Counted from the first letter of the stretch, positions 1-11,767 are shown. The stretch: 64,000 bases of DNA from Holtermannia corniformis (GCA_001599935.1 BCIJ01000010.1:414320-478319), one strand, 5' to 3'. Notes: generated by a model from the letters alone, not told the origin. A program made the numbers and translations.

Positions 1-65
1 CCTACAAAGAAGCGCCGTAGCGAGCGAGATGCATCACGGTTCTTCCCCAATCTAACAATCTGGTG

Positions 66-420
66 TTATCCAGTTCTAGTCGATTCACGCTGCGACCTGC
101 TCGTCTCGGCCGATGCCTGCATCCCGTTGACGCCAATTGCCAGTTCCACTCGCTGTTCAATCGTCATGAGGTCAAGCTGACGCATGTACTCGGGCTCCAG
201 CACTGTCTCTTGATACTCTGCATCTGCGGTTGACTCACTTGTCCGGTCGAACCACCAGACGCTGAATTTACCAGGGATCAGCTCTTTGAAGCACCCAGGG
301 AGGAGTAGGCCGTGTGCATACTCGGTGTCGAACTCCATCTGGCCGTTGACACCCTCAATGGGTTTGAAGGGAGGTGCGGGTGGCGGACTTGTCGTTGGCG
401 TAGGCAGCCCGCTGTTCATG
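66..420 (-). CDS. Hypothetical protein or exon, left-edge gene
   Basis: An open frame on the minus strand that I do not recognise. The first in-frame ATG is at 420; the frame stays open upstream of it to a GTGAGT at about 458, so this may be an internal exon. The product is about 117 aa: a Pro/Thr-rich start (PTPTTSPPPAPPFKP), then an ordered-looking acidic part (FSVWWFD, ETVLEPEYMRQLDLMT). The tail after GMQAS reads through an AGCAG/GTCGCAG sequence that could be a 5' splice site, in which case the gene continues off the left edge. It is divergent from YTM1. No family can be assigned. Confidence 0.35.
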
Positions 421-458
421 TCGGTGGGCGTCACAGCGCCCTCGAGCGGTACACTCAC

Positions 459-830
459 TTATGCAGCGGCGCACAGACGCGATCACACATTGGGGACGGT
501 TCAGAAGGCCACACGCTTCTAAGTAGTCGTCATTTGAAGACGTCCGCCACGATCGAGCGCCACGATTGTGAGCGACGGACCTGTCAGACCGTCAGTCTAT
601 GGTTTGGCTCCAAACGCTTATGCCCGCTTGATCTGCAGTCCTACACACTTACATGCTGTCCAGTTAAGCAGTCTACGTGCAGGGAAGTCTCCCCGCAGCT
701 ACTGCAGCGCCAGGTTTTGAAATGACGTGGCGTTTCCTCTCACCTGTCACGTTTCTCAAAAGTTCAAGGTCCATCTTGACGTTCTTGTCTGCAGCTCTTC
801 AACTCGAACATACTAGCAGTCCAAGCAGTC
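459..830. other. Intergenic region between divergent genes
   Basis: About 370 bp between the left-edge ORF and the YTM1 start. It should hold both promoters and 5' UTRs. I see no tRNA, repeat or convincing ORF; the short open frames here lack codon bias and family features. Confidence 0.5.
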
Positions 831-2413
831 ATGGAAGCATCAGTGACAGCACCAGCCGGTCCCTCTACTGTGCCGGCGGCCGTCCGCCAGCTGCCCATCA
901 ATCTGTTCACGCGGAACCCATCGCACTCGATCCCGCAGTCGACCTACTTTATTCCAGCCGACTGGCGTCGGTACCAGCTCTCCGAGCTCATCAACAAGGT
1001 CTTGGGCAACGCTGCTGATGGGCGCCAGAATGTGCCATTCGACTTTGTGGTCGAGGGCGAGTTGTTGAGGGGCAGCCTTGGCACTTGGGTGACTGCCAAT
1101 CGCGGCGGTGACGAGGTGCGTAGATGCAGTTGATGGGTTCGCAATCGCTGACACTGGGGTAGGAATCGACACTGAACATTGAATACATCCAATCCGTCCT
1201 CCCGCCTCAACATCTCGCGTCGTTCCCGCAAGACGACTGGGTGTCGAGTGTCAGCTTGCGGAAACCGGGCTACATCCTGTTCTCAAGCTACCTCTCGCAC
1301 CTCCAGATCCTACCCTACACGACTGCGACTGCATCGAGCTCCGAGTCTCGGTTCACGCTGTCTCTGCCGTCAACCCTGGGCGCGACCTGCGGCGCATGGG
1401 TCAACGCAAAGTCGACATCAACGAAAGACGTCCTGGTCGCCGCCGGCGGTGTCGACCGCATGACCCACATCTTCAACATTCCCGACCTCGAGGACGCATC
1501 AGCCGGCGCACCGACCGAGATCTTGACGCTTCACTTGCACACTGGGCCCATATCGTCCGTGACGCCCTCGCCCGACGGCAAGCAGCTTGTCACCTCGTCT
1601 TGGGACGGCCTGATGGGAGTGTTCGAGATGCCGTCGGCGATCCACGAGATTGCAGAAGAACATCAGGTGGCCGCTGAACCGGCTTCGTACCTTCCCGGGC
1701 AGAACCGGCTCAAGAAGCGCAAGCTGGTCGAGAAGGACAAGGAGGTCGGCGGGTGGCGGCGCGCACCTGAAATGACGCTGCGAGGGCACAAGGGTCGGAT
1801 CGGGGGCACGGTGTGGGACCGTGAGGATGCGCAGCGTGCGTGGAGTGCAGGCTGGGACGGCAGTGTGCGAGGGTGGGACATGAACACGGGCTACAACGCC
1901 GTGATCCGGGTGCGTTCTCTTCTCTACGCGCGGTCAACGACGAGCGCTAACGTTAGACAGCAAGGTCCGGCCGAAAAAGGTCTTCTCTGCATCGATCAGT
2001 TTGCGTCGTCCTCGATCCTCGCGACCGGCTCAATGGACCGCACCATCTCGCTCTGGGACCCGCGCGAATCCTCGTCCTCGGTCATCTCGCTCTCACTCTC
2101 GCTCTCGTCGCCCGTGCCGAGCGTGAGCTGCCACCCTACGTCCCCGTTCACGCTCGCGAGCGCGACGTATTCTGGCCTGTTGCAGATCTGGGACGTGCGC
2201 TCGCCCAAGACGGCCCTGTTCAGCGTCGAGAAGAAGGGCTCGTTCACGGCCCAAAAGGGCGTCAAGGAGGACGAGCTGGTCGGTGGCAAAGGGAGAAAGG
2301 GCCGGCGCGTCGTTCAGGGTGAACGCATCTTGGGGCTGGATTGGGACGGAGAGGTGTTGTGTGCCGGTGGCGAGGATGGCGAGGTGGGCGTTTGGCGCGC
2401 GAGGGGCGAGTAG
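831..2413 (+). CDS. YTM1: Ribosome biogenesis protein Ytm1 (WDR12), NLE + WD40
   Basis: Ytm1 is a subunit of the Erb1-Nop7-Ytm1 (PeBoW) complex needed for 27S pre-rRNA processing and 60S assembly in the nucleolus; the Rea1 AAA ATPase removes it by pulling on its NLE domain. Spliced model: 831..1115, 1163..1909, 1961..2413, giving 494 aa, close to family length. Residues ~20-95 are the NLE domain (VNLFT/INLFTR start, YQLSELIN, FDFVVEGELLRGSL). The rest is a WD40 propeller with visible repeats (GGVDRMTHIFN, SSWDGLMGVFE, GHKGRIGGTVWD, GWDGSVRGWD, GSMDRTISLWD, GGEDGEVGVW). The second intron is 51 nt and has no stop, so the frame is open through it. The start is the first ATG after a pyrimidine-rich leader and fits the NLE domain. 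Confidence 0.95.
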
Positions 2414-2632
2414 GGCTACATGTATTCTGTGGCATGACGGCGCAGCGTTGATCGTAGACTGTCCATCAGACTGTGATAAACTACAAGGCGTTCCGAGGCC
2501 GCGGACCCGGCTTCAACAAGCCCTGATCGCTCGCGCCGTCATCCCAGTCTCGAAAACTGCTCTCGCGACGATACGATGCCTGATCGTCCATGTAAAGCGA
2601 CTGACGCGCGACTTCGGGTGGCTACGGGATTA

Positions 2633-4016
2633 TCAGCTGACTGCCTGACCTTGACGCGATCGACCTACCGTGTTGGTCGGCAATGAAAGCAACGAGTTCT
2701 TGGCATGCGACATGGACATGATACTCTGTCGGTACGCAATCTGCCGTGCGTCAGCTTGACCATGTCTGCGTGGGTTGCGCGCTTGCACGCACCTGCTCGT
2801 TGTAATACTGCTCGAGCTTGATCCTGTTCTCCTCGCGCGAGCGCTTGTGCACAAAGAAGAGTGTGATCAGCGTGCCGAGGATGGCTAGTGACGGATCAGC
2901 GTGCTCTCTGCGACCGACAGGTTGTCGCACCAATCACGATTCCAAGCGCAATCACGACGTAGACCCACGCGGCGGGGTGGTTGGCCTCGTCTGTGGCTTT
3001 GAGGCATTTCTTGCTCGAGGGTGAGCAGTTGTACGACAGACATCTGTGTGAGCGTCAAGACGTTCTGGGGTCGGGATCGTCAAGACCGACTCTTTGTTGG
3101 CTTGGCAGGCGTCGCTGACGCGCTTGGCCTTGTTGCACTGCAACGACGAGCCGTCGCAATACAGTCCGTTGGCACAGCTGTGAGCGTGTGAGCCGCTGAT
3201 GCTCTAGGATCCACTGCACGCACTTGTCACGCGAGATGACAAACGCATACGTCGCTCCGCTGTCTGTATACGACGTGTAGGGCGTGTTCTCGACCACGCA
3301 GGTTTGGCCGACGGTGACGTCTGAAACGCTGCAATCGCGATCAGCAGATACCCGGATCGAATGGAGACGAGGACAGACTAGCAGGTGTAGTTGAGGCAGA
3401 CTGTGCCTTCGACATTGAGATAGCCCGAGAGCTCCTTGGCGTTTGACGGTGGTTGACACTCGTCTGTACATTCATCAACGTGCTTCAGATAGCGACGAGC
3501 CAACATACCATCGCGACCATATTGACACGTCCCGCCAATCGCAATCTGATCGATACAGTGATCGCCCTCGTCAGGACAGCTATATGTCGTCTCAGCTGAA
3601 ACCGCTTGACCGACGGCTCGACAGCGGACGCACAATTGACCGGTCGGGCAGATTGGTGGCAAGTCTGCAAACGCTACGTCGGAATACCCGAAAGGATACT
3701 ATGACCGCTTGGGCTTCAGCTTGATCGAGTGACATGCTGGCGCGTGACCGACCTCGTCTTTGCGACAGCCTTTGTACGCGCAGGTCCCGTTTTCATGGCA
3801 GTACGTGTTTGGCTCGCAGTCTGTGATCAAGCCCCATGTACTGGCGTCAAGGTGGGCGTTGCTCTGCCTGCACACGGTCACGTCAGCTCGGTCTCTTGTT
3901 TGCGTCACGTACGAGCACGGTCCGCCCCAGGCCTCTTTTGCGGCGACGCGAGCAAGCAGAGATGAGCCGAGAGCGAGTAGGCACCCGAGCCGTGTCGTTG
4001 CTGGTGCTGCCAGCAT
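2633..4016 (-). CDS. Cys-rich secreted ectodomain protein with C-terminal TM
   Basis: A multi-exon gene I do not recognise. From ATG 4016 the product begins with a signal peptide (LGCLLALGSSLLARVAA), followed by cysteine-rich ectodomain exons (DCEPNTYCHENGTCAYKGC; ICPTGQLCVRC; SCPDEGDHCIDQ; GGTCQYGRDG; ECQPPS) that alternate with 45-70 nt introns. Near the C-terminus is one membrane segment (WVYVVIALGIVIGA...AILGTLITLFFV), interrupted by an intron, then a basic cytosolic tail (HKRSREENRIKLEQYYNEQ). This gives a type I topology of roughly 350 aa. The spacing of Cys pairs suggests a disulfide-bonded cell-surface protein, but no Pfam-type module is obvious. Intron 1 (45 nt, about 3866-3910) keeps frame. 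Some internal splice sites are uncertain; the C-terminal exons are clear. Confidence 0.68.
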
Positions 4017-4570
4017 GTCGTGAGCGTCGTGAGGGCAAAGTATAGCTCGAGGAAGGGAGACTGTTTGGTGGTAGGCGGTGCGCAGCTTGATTCGATCCGC
4101 GCAGTGTTTTACCAAAGTGGCGGTTCACTGCGGGGGCGGCACTCGGCATACTCTCACCGCGTCAGTCGGGGTAGATGGGATTGCTGGGTGATCAGTACAC
4201 TGCAAAGGGGAGCAGAGGGTCCTGTGTGGTCAAGCTAAGCGTGGGATGGCATAGGAGGTAACGGCGAGCAGCTACAGCCTGTGGTCGCCTCAGTGAGGCA
4301 CACCGACAACAGCATGGTCTCCCGCATGTCCATCTCCTCGCTACTCTAGTCCGTGGGTACTGTCTGTCAGTGTAGAGAGCTGCTCTCGAGCATGTGGATG
4401 ATATAGTTACTCGCTGCTTCTCGCTCCCTGTCGACCCAACACCAGCAGCGGAAGCAGATCGCAACTTGCATTCCACCGTCCTCATAGCACCAACAGCATC
4501 AGCTGTAGATCCTACACTCCCACCAAGCCAGTAGTCACCCATCCAGATTCACACAGCCACGTCCCTCGCC
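4017..4570. other. Divergent promoter region
   Basis: About 550 bp between the starts of two divergent genes. No supported gene; minus-strand ORFs here are shadows. Contains C/A-rich stretches just before ATG 4571 (CACACAGCCACG), typical of fungal leaders. Confidence 0.5.
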
Positions 4571-5308
4571 ATGCCGCCCGTACCCAACTTGCCCGTGTCA
4601 GACAACCCATCTCTCAACCACCTCGTGACCCATTCAGCTTTCCGCACGGCCCAAGCATTCTCCCTCATCAGCCCACCGCTCTACCTCGTATCAGCCCTCG
4701 TCCTCCGTCGCGGCCGGCACCCGTTCTCAGCCCGGCGCTTACTGGGCACAACCGTCGGCTCGACCGTTGCCGGTGCGGCGCTCGGTGCCGGTGTGGGCTA
4801 TGCGAGACTGTCTCGCGAACCCCAGGTCGGGCTGGACGATCGTGTGCTGAGACTTGTGAGTTGCGCTCGGGTGCGGCTCTGGTGCTGACCGTGTTCGTCT
4901 CTAGACGCACAACGTCCGTCCGCAAGCCAAGCCAATCAGCAGCGCACCATGACTGACCCTGATCCTGTTTAGGTCACCCAGGTCCGAACAGACGACTATT
5001 CAATCATCGGTACGTTTCTCTCCCTCCTGTGCCGGTTGGTCGTTGACACGGGTGGCACAGGCTCCGTCCTCGGCGCTCTCATCGTGCCCACAATCTTGCT
5101 CCACCGCGCTCCGCTCCCACTGCTGATTTTAGGAGGCGGCACTGTCGGCCTCGGCGCCGGCGTGTGGGCTCACCTCGCCCAGAGCTGGTCAGAGGGCCGA
5201 CAGGTCAAGCCCGAGGGCATGGTATGTACTCGTAGCCATGGACACTGGGACGAGCTGATGCAACGCCGGTAGGTGGGCGAGCTGCCGGTCGTGGGTGGCA
5301 ACAAGTAG
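4571..5308 (+). CDS. Small multi-pass membrane protein, unknown function
   Basis: Spliced model 4571..4855, 4905..4913, 4973..5009, 5061..5221, 5273..5308 gives 175 aa in one frame. Hydrophobic segments: residues ~28-48 (FSLISPPLYLVSALVL), ~60-80 (GTTVGSTVAGAALGAGVGYA), ~112-130 (SIIGSVLGALIVPTILL) and ~135-155 (LLILGGGTVGLGAGVWAHLA). The glycine-rich helices separated by a charged loop (QVRTDDYS) suggest a four-helix inner-membrane-type protein, perhaps mitochondrial, but I cannot name the family. Exon 2 would be only 9 nt, flanked by a good GTGAGT...CTGAC...CTAG intron and a GTCCGT...TTTAG intron; without it the frame fails. Convergent with MID1. Confidence 0.75.
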
Positions 5309-5402
5309 TGTTGGCGTACATGTAGCCTGGCTGTCTAGACATGTATCACGTACCACTCTGGCACAGCTTTAGCTCGGTAGAGCTACGCCCGTTGTAGCTG
5401 AT

Positions 5403-5425
5403 NCTNGCNAGACTGTGGNCNNCNN
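5403..5425. other. Cluster of ambiguous bases (N)
   Basis: Eight N calls lie between 5403 and 5425 in the 3' intergenic gap between two convergent genes. They are isolated Ns, not a run, so they look like low-quality consensus rather than a sized scaffold gap. No coding sequence is affected. Confidence 0.95.
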
Positions 5426-5470
5426 CTCGCCGACCCATCCCCGCCATAACAGTGCAATCCATGCTCTATG

Positions 5471-7125
5471 TCAATCCCCCACCGGGATCGGCGCATTGCA
5501 CCACCGATTCCCCCATCGATCCTTGCCTCCATCCTCTGCGCCCGTCCCATCTAACCCCTCATCCTCATCCTCCTCGCCTACATACGCATAGCTCGCGTTG
5601 GCGCTCACGCCTCTGATCGGGCATCGAAACTCCAAGAATACAGGACAGTCGCGATCGACCGTGTTGCACGTACTCAAACACGGCTGGAGCTCGGTATATT
5701 CGTACGCTGGGCTCGGGAGGGACGCGAGGCGCGGGGTGGAAGGCGAACGGGCGATCGTGTGGTTTGAGAGCGTGGCAGTGGTGCATTGCGGGATGGCGAG
5801 ACGGCACAGCCAGTCACGGTAGCTGCTGTAGCAGTCGAGGCACGTTGACACGTGCGAGTAGAGGTCCCGGCCGCATGCTTGCGAGAGGACAGAGGTCGAG
5901 AAGGATTGTAAATTGGACGTTAGGAGCGAGGTGTATTCTTCAGACACGAGACGGACGGGCGAGCCGTCATCCGAGGCTGGGAGCGGTGCGGCGTACGCGA
6001 TCCCGGGGCACATGTCGAGAGAGTGGACTAGTGGGCAGGGAAAGTCGGCTGCGGGGCGTCAGTGAGCGTTGGCGAGCTGCACACGGTCAACCTACACGGC
6101 TTGGTCGCGAACATGATTGGACCTGCGAGCCGCCCGCCGTCACCTTCACCCTTGTCTTCGTCTACAAACCACGCAGTATAGTTGGCCTCTGACGGCAGAT
6201 TGTCTGTCACGGACAGCCATCTGAACCCGCCCGGCTGCCAGACGACCTCTCGCGTCGTCGAGTCCCTCCCGACATTGCCCGTCGCGTTGACAGCGCGCCG
6301 AGCTGCGCACAGAGAGTAGTCGAGTCCCGCGAGCGTCGGCGAGGACGCCGTAGGCACAAGCAAGACTGTCACGTTTGCACTCTCGGTCCCAGAGGGATAA
6401 GGGTAGTCGTGAAAGTCGGCAGATGGCAGCGTGTAGTTGGGATACGATGGTTGAGGGATATCGTACGCTTGGATCAGAGGCGAGAGGAGCAGCGCTTGCG
6501 TCGCCGTCGTGTCACCGAGGTGCGGTAGCGTGTGCGATATGGAATGAATGGGGCCTGTGAGCTCAGCCTAGCTTACGGCTAGGAGCACCACCCACTCACC
6601 CGATGTCGAGACGGCCAGCTCGACCACCATGTCTCCTCCATCCTGCACCACGGCCCCGCTACTATCCACCGGCATCGCGAGAGTGACCCACGCTCCATCC
6701 GGCACCGTGCCCGTCCAGTTGCCAAACCCCTTCTCCAACACGAGCTGATACACCTCGTTATCCTTGCTCTGCCAGTTACCATGCCCTTTACTCTTCGCAC
6801 CGGGCGGGACCAGCCCGCCGCTGGTCAGGTTCCTTCGAGTGTTGCCCAGGTCAACCGGTGTGGGACTCGTGATGGCTGGATCGAGCGAGAGCAAGACGGT
6901 CGGCACCAGGGCTGACGAGCAGGTGTTGAGTGTGATGTAGACTGTATAGATTGACGCAGGGAGGCTGATGGTATGCGATGGCACTGTCGAGTTGAGGGCG
7001 GGCAAGCTGAGCAAGCTAGAGTAGCTGCTAACGTCGAGGTCGGTTGCGGACACGAGCACGGTCGTAAACGCCAGGACGGCAGCCCACAGAACGCAGTGGG
7101 GACCATGGCCTATGCGTGTTTGCAT
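5471..7125 (-). CDS. MID1: Stretch-activated Ca2+ channel subunit Mid1
   Basis: Mid1 is the glycosylated accessory subunit of the Cch1 plasma-membrane/ER calcium channel, used in pheromone, cell-wall and ER-stress calcium influx. Model: 6600..7125, 6096..6554, 5471..6048 on the minus strand, 520 aa (yeast Mid1 is 548). A signal peptide (VLWAAVLAFTTVLVSA) starts the protein. Many N-glycosylation sequons follow (NST, NLTS, NWTG, NYT, NVT, NATG). The C-terminal third is the diagnostic cysteine-rich region: DMCPGIAYAAP, QACGRDLYSHVSTCLDC, DWLCRLAIPQC, LQPCLSTCNTVDRDCP, FRCPIRG, and the terminal DRWGNRWCNAP. Intron 2 uses GTAGGTTG...CACTGAC...GCAG (47 nt), restoring KPSDFPCP. DPH6 lies upstream on the same strand. 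Confidence 0.92.
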
Positions 7126-7326
7126 CTCCTTGCAGCTTGCGTTGGCATGCTTTGGGCCTCAGTGGTGCTGACAAGGCCGATGGACCATGGTCAACGCAAA
7201 GTCGACGGTCGAGTGCAGCCCGACCCAAAGTGGCACTCGGTCTTGGCACACCGCTTTGACTGCGATTGTCGACAGCTTGGCACCGTAGGCATGGCCATGT
7301 ACAGCTGCATGCATGCTATAGTCGTG

Positions 7327-9840
7327 TCACACCCCGCCAACGTCCAGCGCAACAAGTGCCGCAACCCCAGCTCGGTCGTGTATCGACCTGACAGGAACGA
7401 CCGTCACGCAAACCGTAGGATCACTGGCTTCCAGGTCTTCGAGCACTGAATAGATTGATCACTATCGGCAGATCGTCACCGAATTGGACTCACAACGCTC
7501 GACTTGAGCACCTGCAGTGTGATAGACCTTGACAGCGACGGCGCGCTGCAAAGTCGAGACGACAACCGTTTTGCCTAACCCTGTCTCAAGACCGGCATCT
7601 GCGAGTCATGAGCAATCGAGCAGCACCTGTTCAACTCGAAGAACAACTGACCGTTACAGAACACGAGCGTTCGCAGACCTTCACCACCCTCTGTCCGACA
7701 GCTCTCGATCCGAATCCCACCTCGGATTTCGTGCGTGTACACCGGCGCAAGCTCCTCGTCTTCATCGCTGGGAACGTCGTACCGACCCGTATGCATGTTG
7801 ACTTGCCATTCGGCTAGAGCGCCCTTGGGTAGCTCGGCGGCTTCTAGAAAGATGATCGGTGCGCGTTCGCATTCGTTCTACAACACTCAGCTCGACTTTG
7901 GCGATACGTGGTAAACGTGACTGACCCTCGCGGCGTGCTCGGCCCAAACGGCCTTGAGGACATCCACGGCCTCGAGGCCGGCCGCCGCAGATGATCGCGC
8001 CCACCAGCCAACAACACCCTCTGTCCAACCTTGCCATCCGCCGCCAGTGCTGCTACCGGACCGGAGGGCGGCCACGATGCGTCTGACGTGTTGGAGCGCT
8101 AGAGCCGCTTGGACGGGGTACGGTGACACATGCGCCGGATCTTGGGTAGGTAGCAGGAGAGTCGAGGGGATCAGCGGGATCTGACCAGCTATCGTAAGTC
8201 TGGAGGCGACCTGCTCTCCGTGTCAGTAGGGAATTCGGGGTTGACAGCGGACTGACCGTGACGACCTGCGAGTACGGCCCGATGTTCGCAGGAGCCCAGT
8301 AGCTCACACCTTGGACGTGCAGAGCACTCCGCGAGCCGAGACTACCTCCAGCATCGTCATATCCTACCACTTCGATCCGGACATGCACTCCAGGTGGTAG
8401 ATCAATGGCGACACAGGCGCGACTGGGCGGACTCGTCCCAAAGTACTGCTTGTAGGCAGCATTCGCTGCGGGAAAGAGCGACATTGATGAGAGAAGAAGG
8501 GTGATGTGCTGAATATGCAGTGGCAAGGAGAGGGATTGTGTTACCAAGTGCACGGATAGAGCATCAAAGGCGGATCTGACGTCGGCCCCAATGTCGTACT
8601 CGAGAGAGGATTGTGACGGGCCCGAGGTTGACGCCGCGAACCAGCAACCCCGGCGAGCAAAGCTAACTGATGTTTGCCTATGCGATGCGCCCGAGACTTG
8701 ATCATCGTTGCGATCGCTCGTCTGCGGTTTACTTGAGAAAGGCAAGATTGCCCCCAGTCCGGTTTCGACAAGCTCGCTCGTCTCTTGATCCAGTACGGCG
8801 TCTTCCCAGCTTGCTGGCAAACCGAGCAGCTCGCGCATCTCCGCCTGGGTTGGCACTACATGTCCCGGCTTGGGTGTGAGCGACGCAGTCTGGATAAGCA
8901 GATGCGCTACGGGCGACGGGTCTGTCACCACCGTGGTCGTTTCGTCGCTGGTAAACGTGTCAGCCAAACCCACGAATCAGTACCAGCGACTTGCAGTGAT
9001 AGTCGCTCGTAGAACATTGGCCCGTCGATCGTGATAGTCTCGTACTCGCCACCTTCGCCAGCGACGTGCGAGCCGTAGATCCGTTCCTGTAAGCGTCTGT
9101 CAGCCTCATCAGGGTCGCCAGTGATGCAGCGGCACTGACCAGCTTGCCAAGTCTCGTCCTAACGTCTCGCAGCTTCTTGCCGACATCCGCGACCTCCAAA
9201 CCGACCCCCGCAACTTTGACGAGCACGGGCTCGAGGCCACTTGACAGCATTGCGTCGACCAGAGCCGCCTGCTGGCCTTGCCACATGAATGAGAGCGATG
9301 TGAGACCGAGGCGTTGGCATACGTGTTCGATCCGGAGCCGTTGATAAGTTGACAGAATGGCACCGGTCGATAGCGCCGTGACCTCTGGGTGTGCGGCCTG
9401 GCAGACTCAGTCAGTGGTCCTGTGAATATTCTGGTCAACGCACCATGACTTGCAGCAGGAGAGCAGTCAAGTCTTCCGTCTCATCTCCAAGTGTTCCACT
9501 ATCCTTGCCGCCGTTGAGTCGGCTCCCATACTCGGCGCCCTTGTTCACCGCTGTGCCCGTGATAGTCTTTGTGAACAACGGTCTGCGGAGGGATCGAGCG
9601 ATGAGAGGAAGGAGGGACGTTCCGACAGACTGGTACAGGTGAGAGTCCAGCTCATCTGCATGGCCATCAGCAACAAGAGCAAAGTCAGTGAGACCGCTGA
9701 CCGATACCGTGCTCAGGCATCAACGTTGCCAACGCTACAATCTCGTGGCCGTTTGCGACGCAGTGCATCAGATTGAAGCAGCTGTCTTTACCGCCCGACA
9801 CGAGGCCGATGACCTTGTGCTGAGCAGAGACTTGAGCCAT
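7327..9840 (-). CDS. DPH6: Diphthine-ammonia ligase Dph6 with RidA-like domains
   Basis: Dph6 performs the last step of diphthamide formation on eEF2, amidating diphthine with ammonium and ATP. The N-terminus (start 9840) carries the adenine-alpha-hydrolase P-loop SGGKDSCFNLMHCV. Later exons carry the family blocks GAEYGSRLNGGKDSG-region, FMWQGQQAALVDAMLSSGLEPVLVKVAGVGL and GSHVAGEGGEYETITIDGPMF, which is the most diagnostic. The second half has RidA/YjgF-like repeats: one around CWFAAS...HITLLLSSMSLFPAANAAY, one starting SYWAPANIGPYSQVV, as in the yeast protein. At the 3' end two more introns extend the frame to VTVVPVRSIHDR...VAALVALDVGGV and a stop at 7327. About 10 exons and roughly 730 aa; some internal junctions are approximate. 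An in-frame ATG at 9870 is an alternative start. Confidence 0.9.
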
Positions 9841-10011
9841 GCTGTGAATCGGCGAATAGGTCGAGACCACTTTGGAAAGATGGTTGCCAGAAAGTGGGTG
9901 CTGCCTTTGGTTTCATGTGTTGCAACGTGTTGCTACTTGTACGATCCCAGGTTGCTATACTCGACGATAGCAGCACGATGCGCGCCCTTGGACAGCTCTG
10001 AGAGCGTGGTG

Positions 10012-11699
10012 ATGGCTGGGATCCCGCCGCCAAGAGTGCCGATGCGCACCTACTCGGCTCAGCCGGTCATCTTCAGACCCTTGGCACCTCCCACTCGAAC
10101 GGCGAGCTCTAGGCCAGCAACGCGAGTGACAAGCAAGGAGCTCGCCAAGCAGCCACTGTACAGGAAGCTCCTCTTTCCCAAGGAATCACCAGACAAGCCG
10201 GTCAGGCAGATTGTGGTGGGCAAAGGAGCAGACGTCGACGAGCTCAACGAGCGGTCCGTGCGCGAGCCAAGGTGTCTGAACGCCGTTGGCTGACATGCTT
10301 GGGCAGGCTGTATACTTTTATTGCATATGCCTTGAGAGCCTATGTTGTGAGCGCCATGGCACTAACAAGATGCGCATCCGCTGACCCCTGCAGTCTTCAT
10401 GGTATACCAGGATCTCCCCGAATGATCGGTCTTTCATCCCACACGTCTCGAGCCTGATCGTCACCTTTGTCACCCCGATACTGGCGCGAGTCAATGCCGA
10501 GACGCTCATCCCACTCGCTCTGTGCCACTTTCCGAGCATACTGGCCCATCACATCCGGCTCTATCGTCTTGCACAGCTACACACTGGAACGTCATTGGCC
10601 TCGCAAGAACCTCTGAGTACAGACCTTGGACACGTCTATCACTCGCTGGCGCCACTGCTCGCGTGCTCTACTGCTTCACCCAGAGAGGAAGCGCTCGAAC
10701 ACCCATCGGATCCATTGACAAACTCGCGCGCAACATCGGCCTCTTCAACATCGCCACCGACGCAGAACCCGCCACCGTCGTACCACATATCCCCAGTCTA
10801 TCTACAACAGCTCGTCACCGCTCTCATGAAGCTCCACCTCCCTCCAGAAGACTTGAGCGCCGACACGGAACGCATCATCACGCGCGAGATTGTCGCAAAC
10901 GTCGTCTTGGCCAGTATCCTGCGCCGGATCAGCCAGGCTTGGTTCTGGTGGAAACTTGGGCTGTTGGTCCTTGGTGAACCGAATGACGAGCAGCGACAGA
11001 AGCCCAAGGTTCAGCGAGGCTGGCTGGACCGGTTTCTGGCCTTCTGGATGGTGGTAATCCGGATCTGGGATAGGCTGTTGGCAGTCTGGCGTGCTCGGCG
11101 ACTGGCAGAGGAGCAGTATCGTCATGTGCTCCAGCCAAGCCTAGACGTCACACTCGAGCTGCTACAGCCTGATCAATCATACACAACCTGTACGACCTGT
11201 ACTCTCCTCCGCACCGCCGAGGCCCTGGCGTGTCCGCTGCTCGATTGGTGAGTGCCCCTATATGAATACAGCTGCGCCCAGGCTGATCCCATGCTACAGG
11301 TACATTCCCAGCACTCTACGGGAACGCTACTGTACCTATGCCGTGGCGAACAAGATCACGCGGAACCTTACGGATCTCGTCTTTCCGGACGGTCATCCCG
11401 GCCCTTCGCCCATCGATCCTACACCAGCAGAGGCGGCAGCCCTCCGAACGCGCTTCGAGACCCGGATCCTCCAGCTGATCCCACGTGAGATAGCTTGCAC
11501 CCAGCAGGTGGTATACTGAACGATCGCAGTGCCATTGCGCTATCTCATACTGTCCCCTCGCTCCAGCGCCCACCAGCAAAAGATCAAGGAGGCACTCGAC
11601 CCGTTCTCCGACGCAGCATGCAACGCGCACCTAGTAGCAATGCTGCTCGAATCCGTCGTGCTCTGTTTTGAACCTGAACTCGAAGTCGGAAGCGAGTAA
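10012..11699 (+). CDS. PXA-domain protein
   Basis: Model: 10012..10253, 10307..10346, 10394..11247, 11300..11484, 11530..11699; 496 aa. The N-terminal ~80 residues are basic and Ser/Thr/Pro-rich (MRTYSAQP, TRTASSRPATR), followed by PLYRKLLFP. The PXA (PX-associated) domain then begins: YTFIAYALRAYV, SSWYTRISPNDRSFIPHVSSLI, PILARVN and LALCHFPSILAHHIRLYR, running to TREIVANVVLASILRRIS. PXA domains occur in sorting nexins and related membrane-trafficking proteins. No PX, RGS or nexin-C part is visible, so this is the short fungal form. A hydrophobic stretch (FWWKLGLLVLG, FLAFWMVVIRIWDRLLAVW) may be membrane-associated. Precise function unknown. Confidence 0.85.
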
Positions 11700-11767
11700 T
11701 AGATTACCAATCTGATGATCAGGTCTCAACGTTGTACGCCCAGATATCAATGTATAATTGCACTAGG

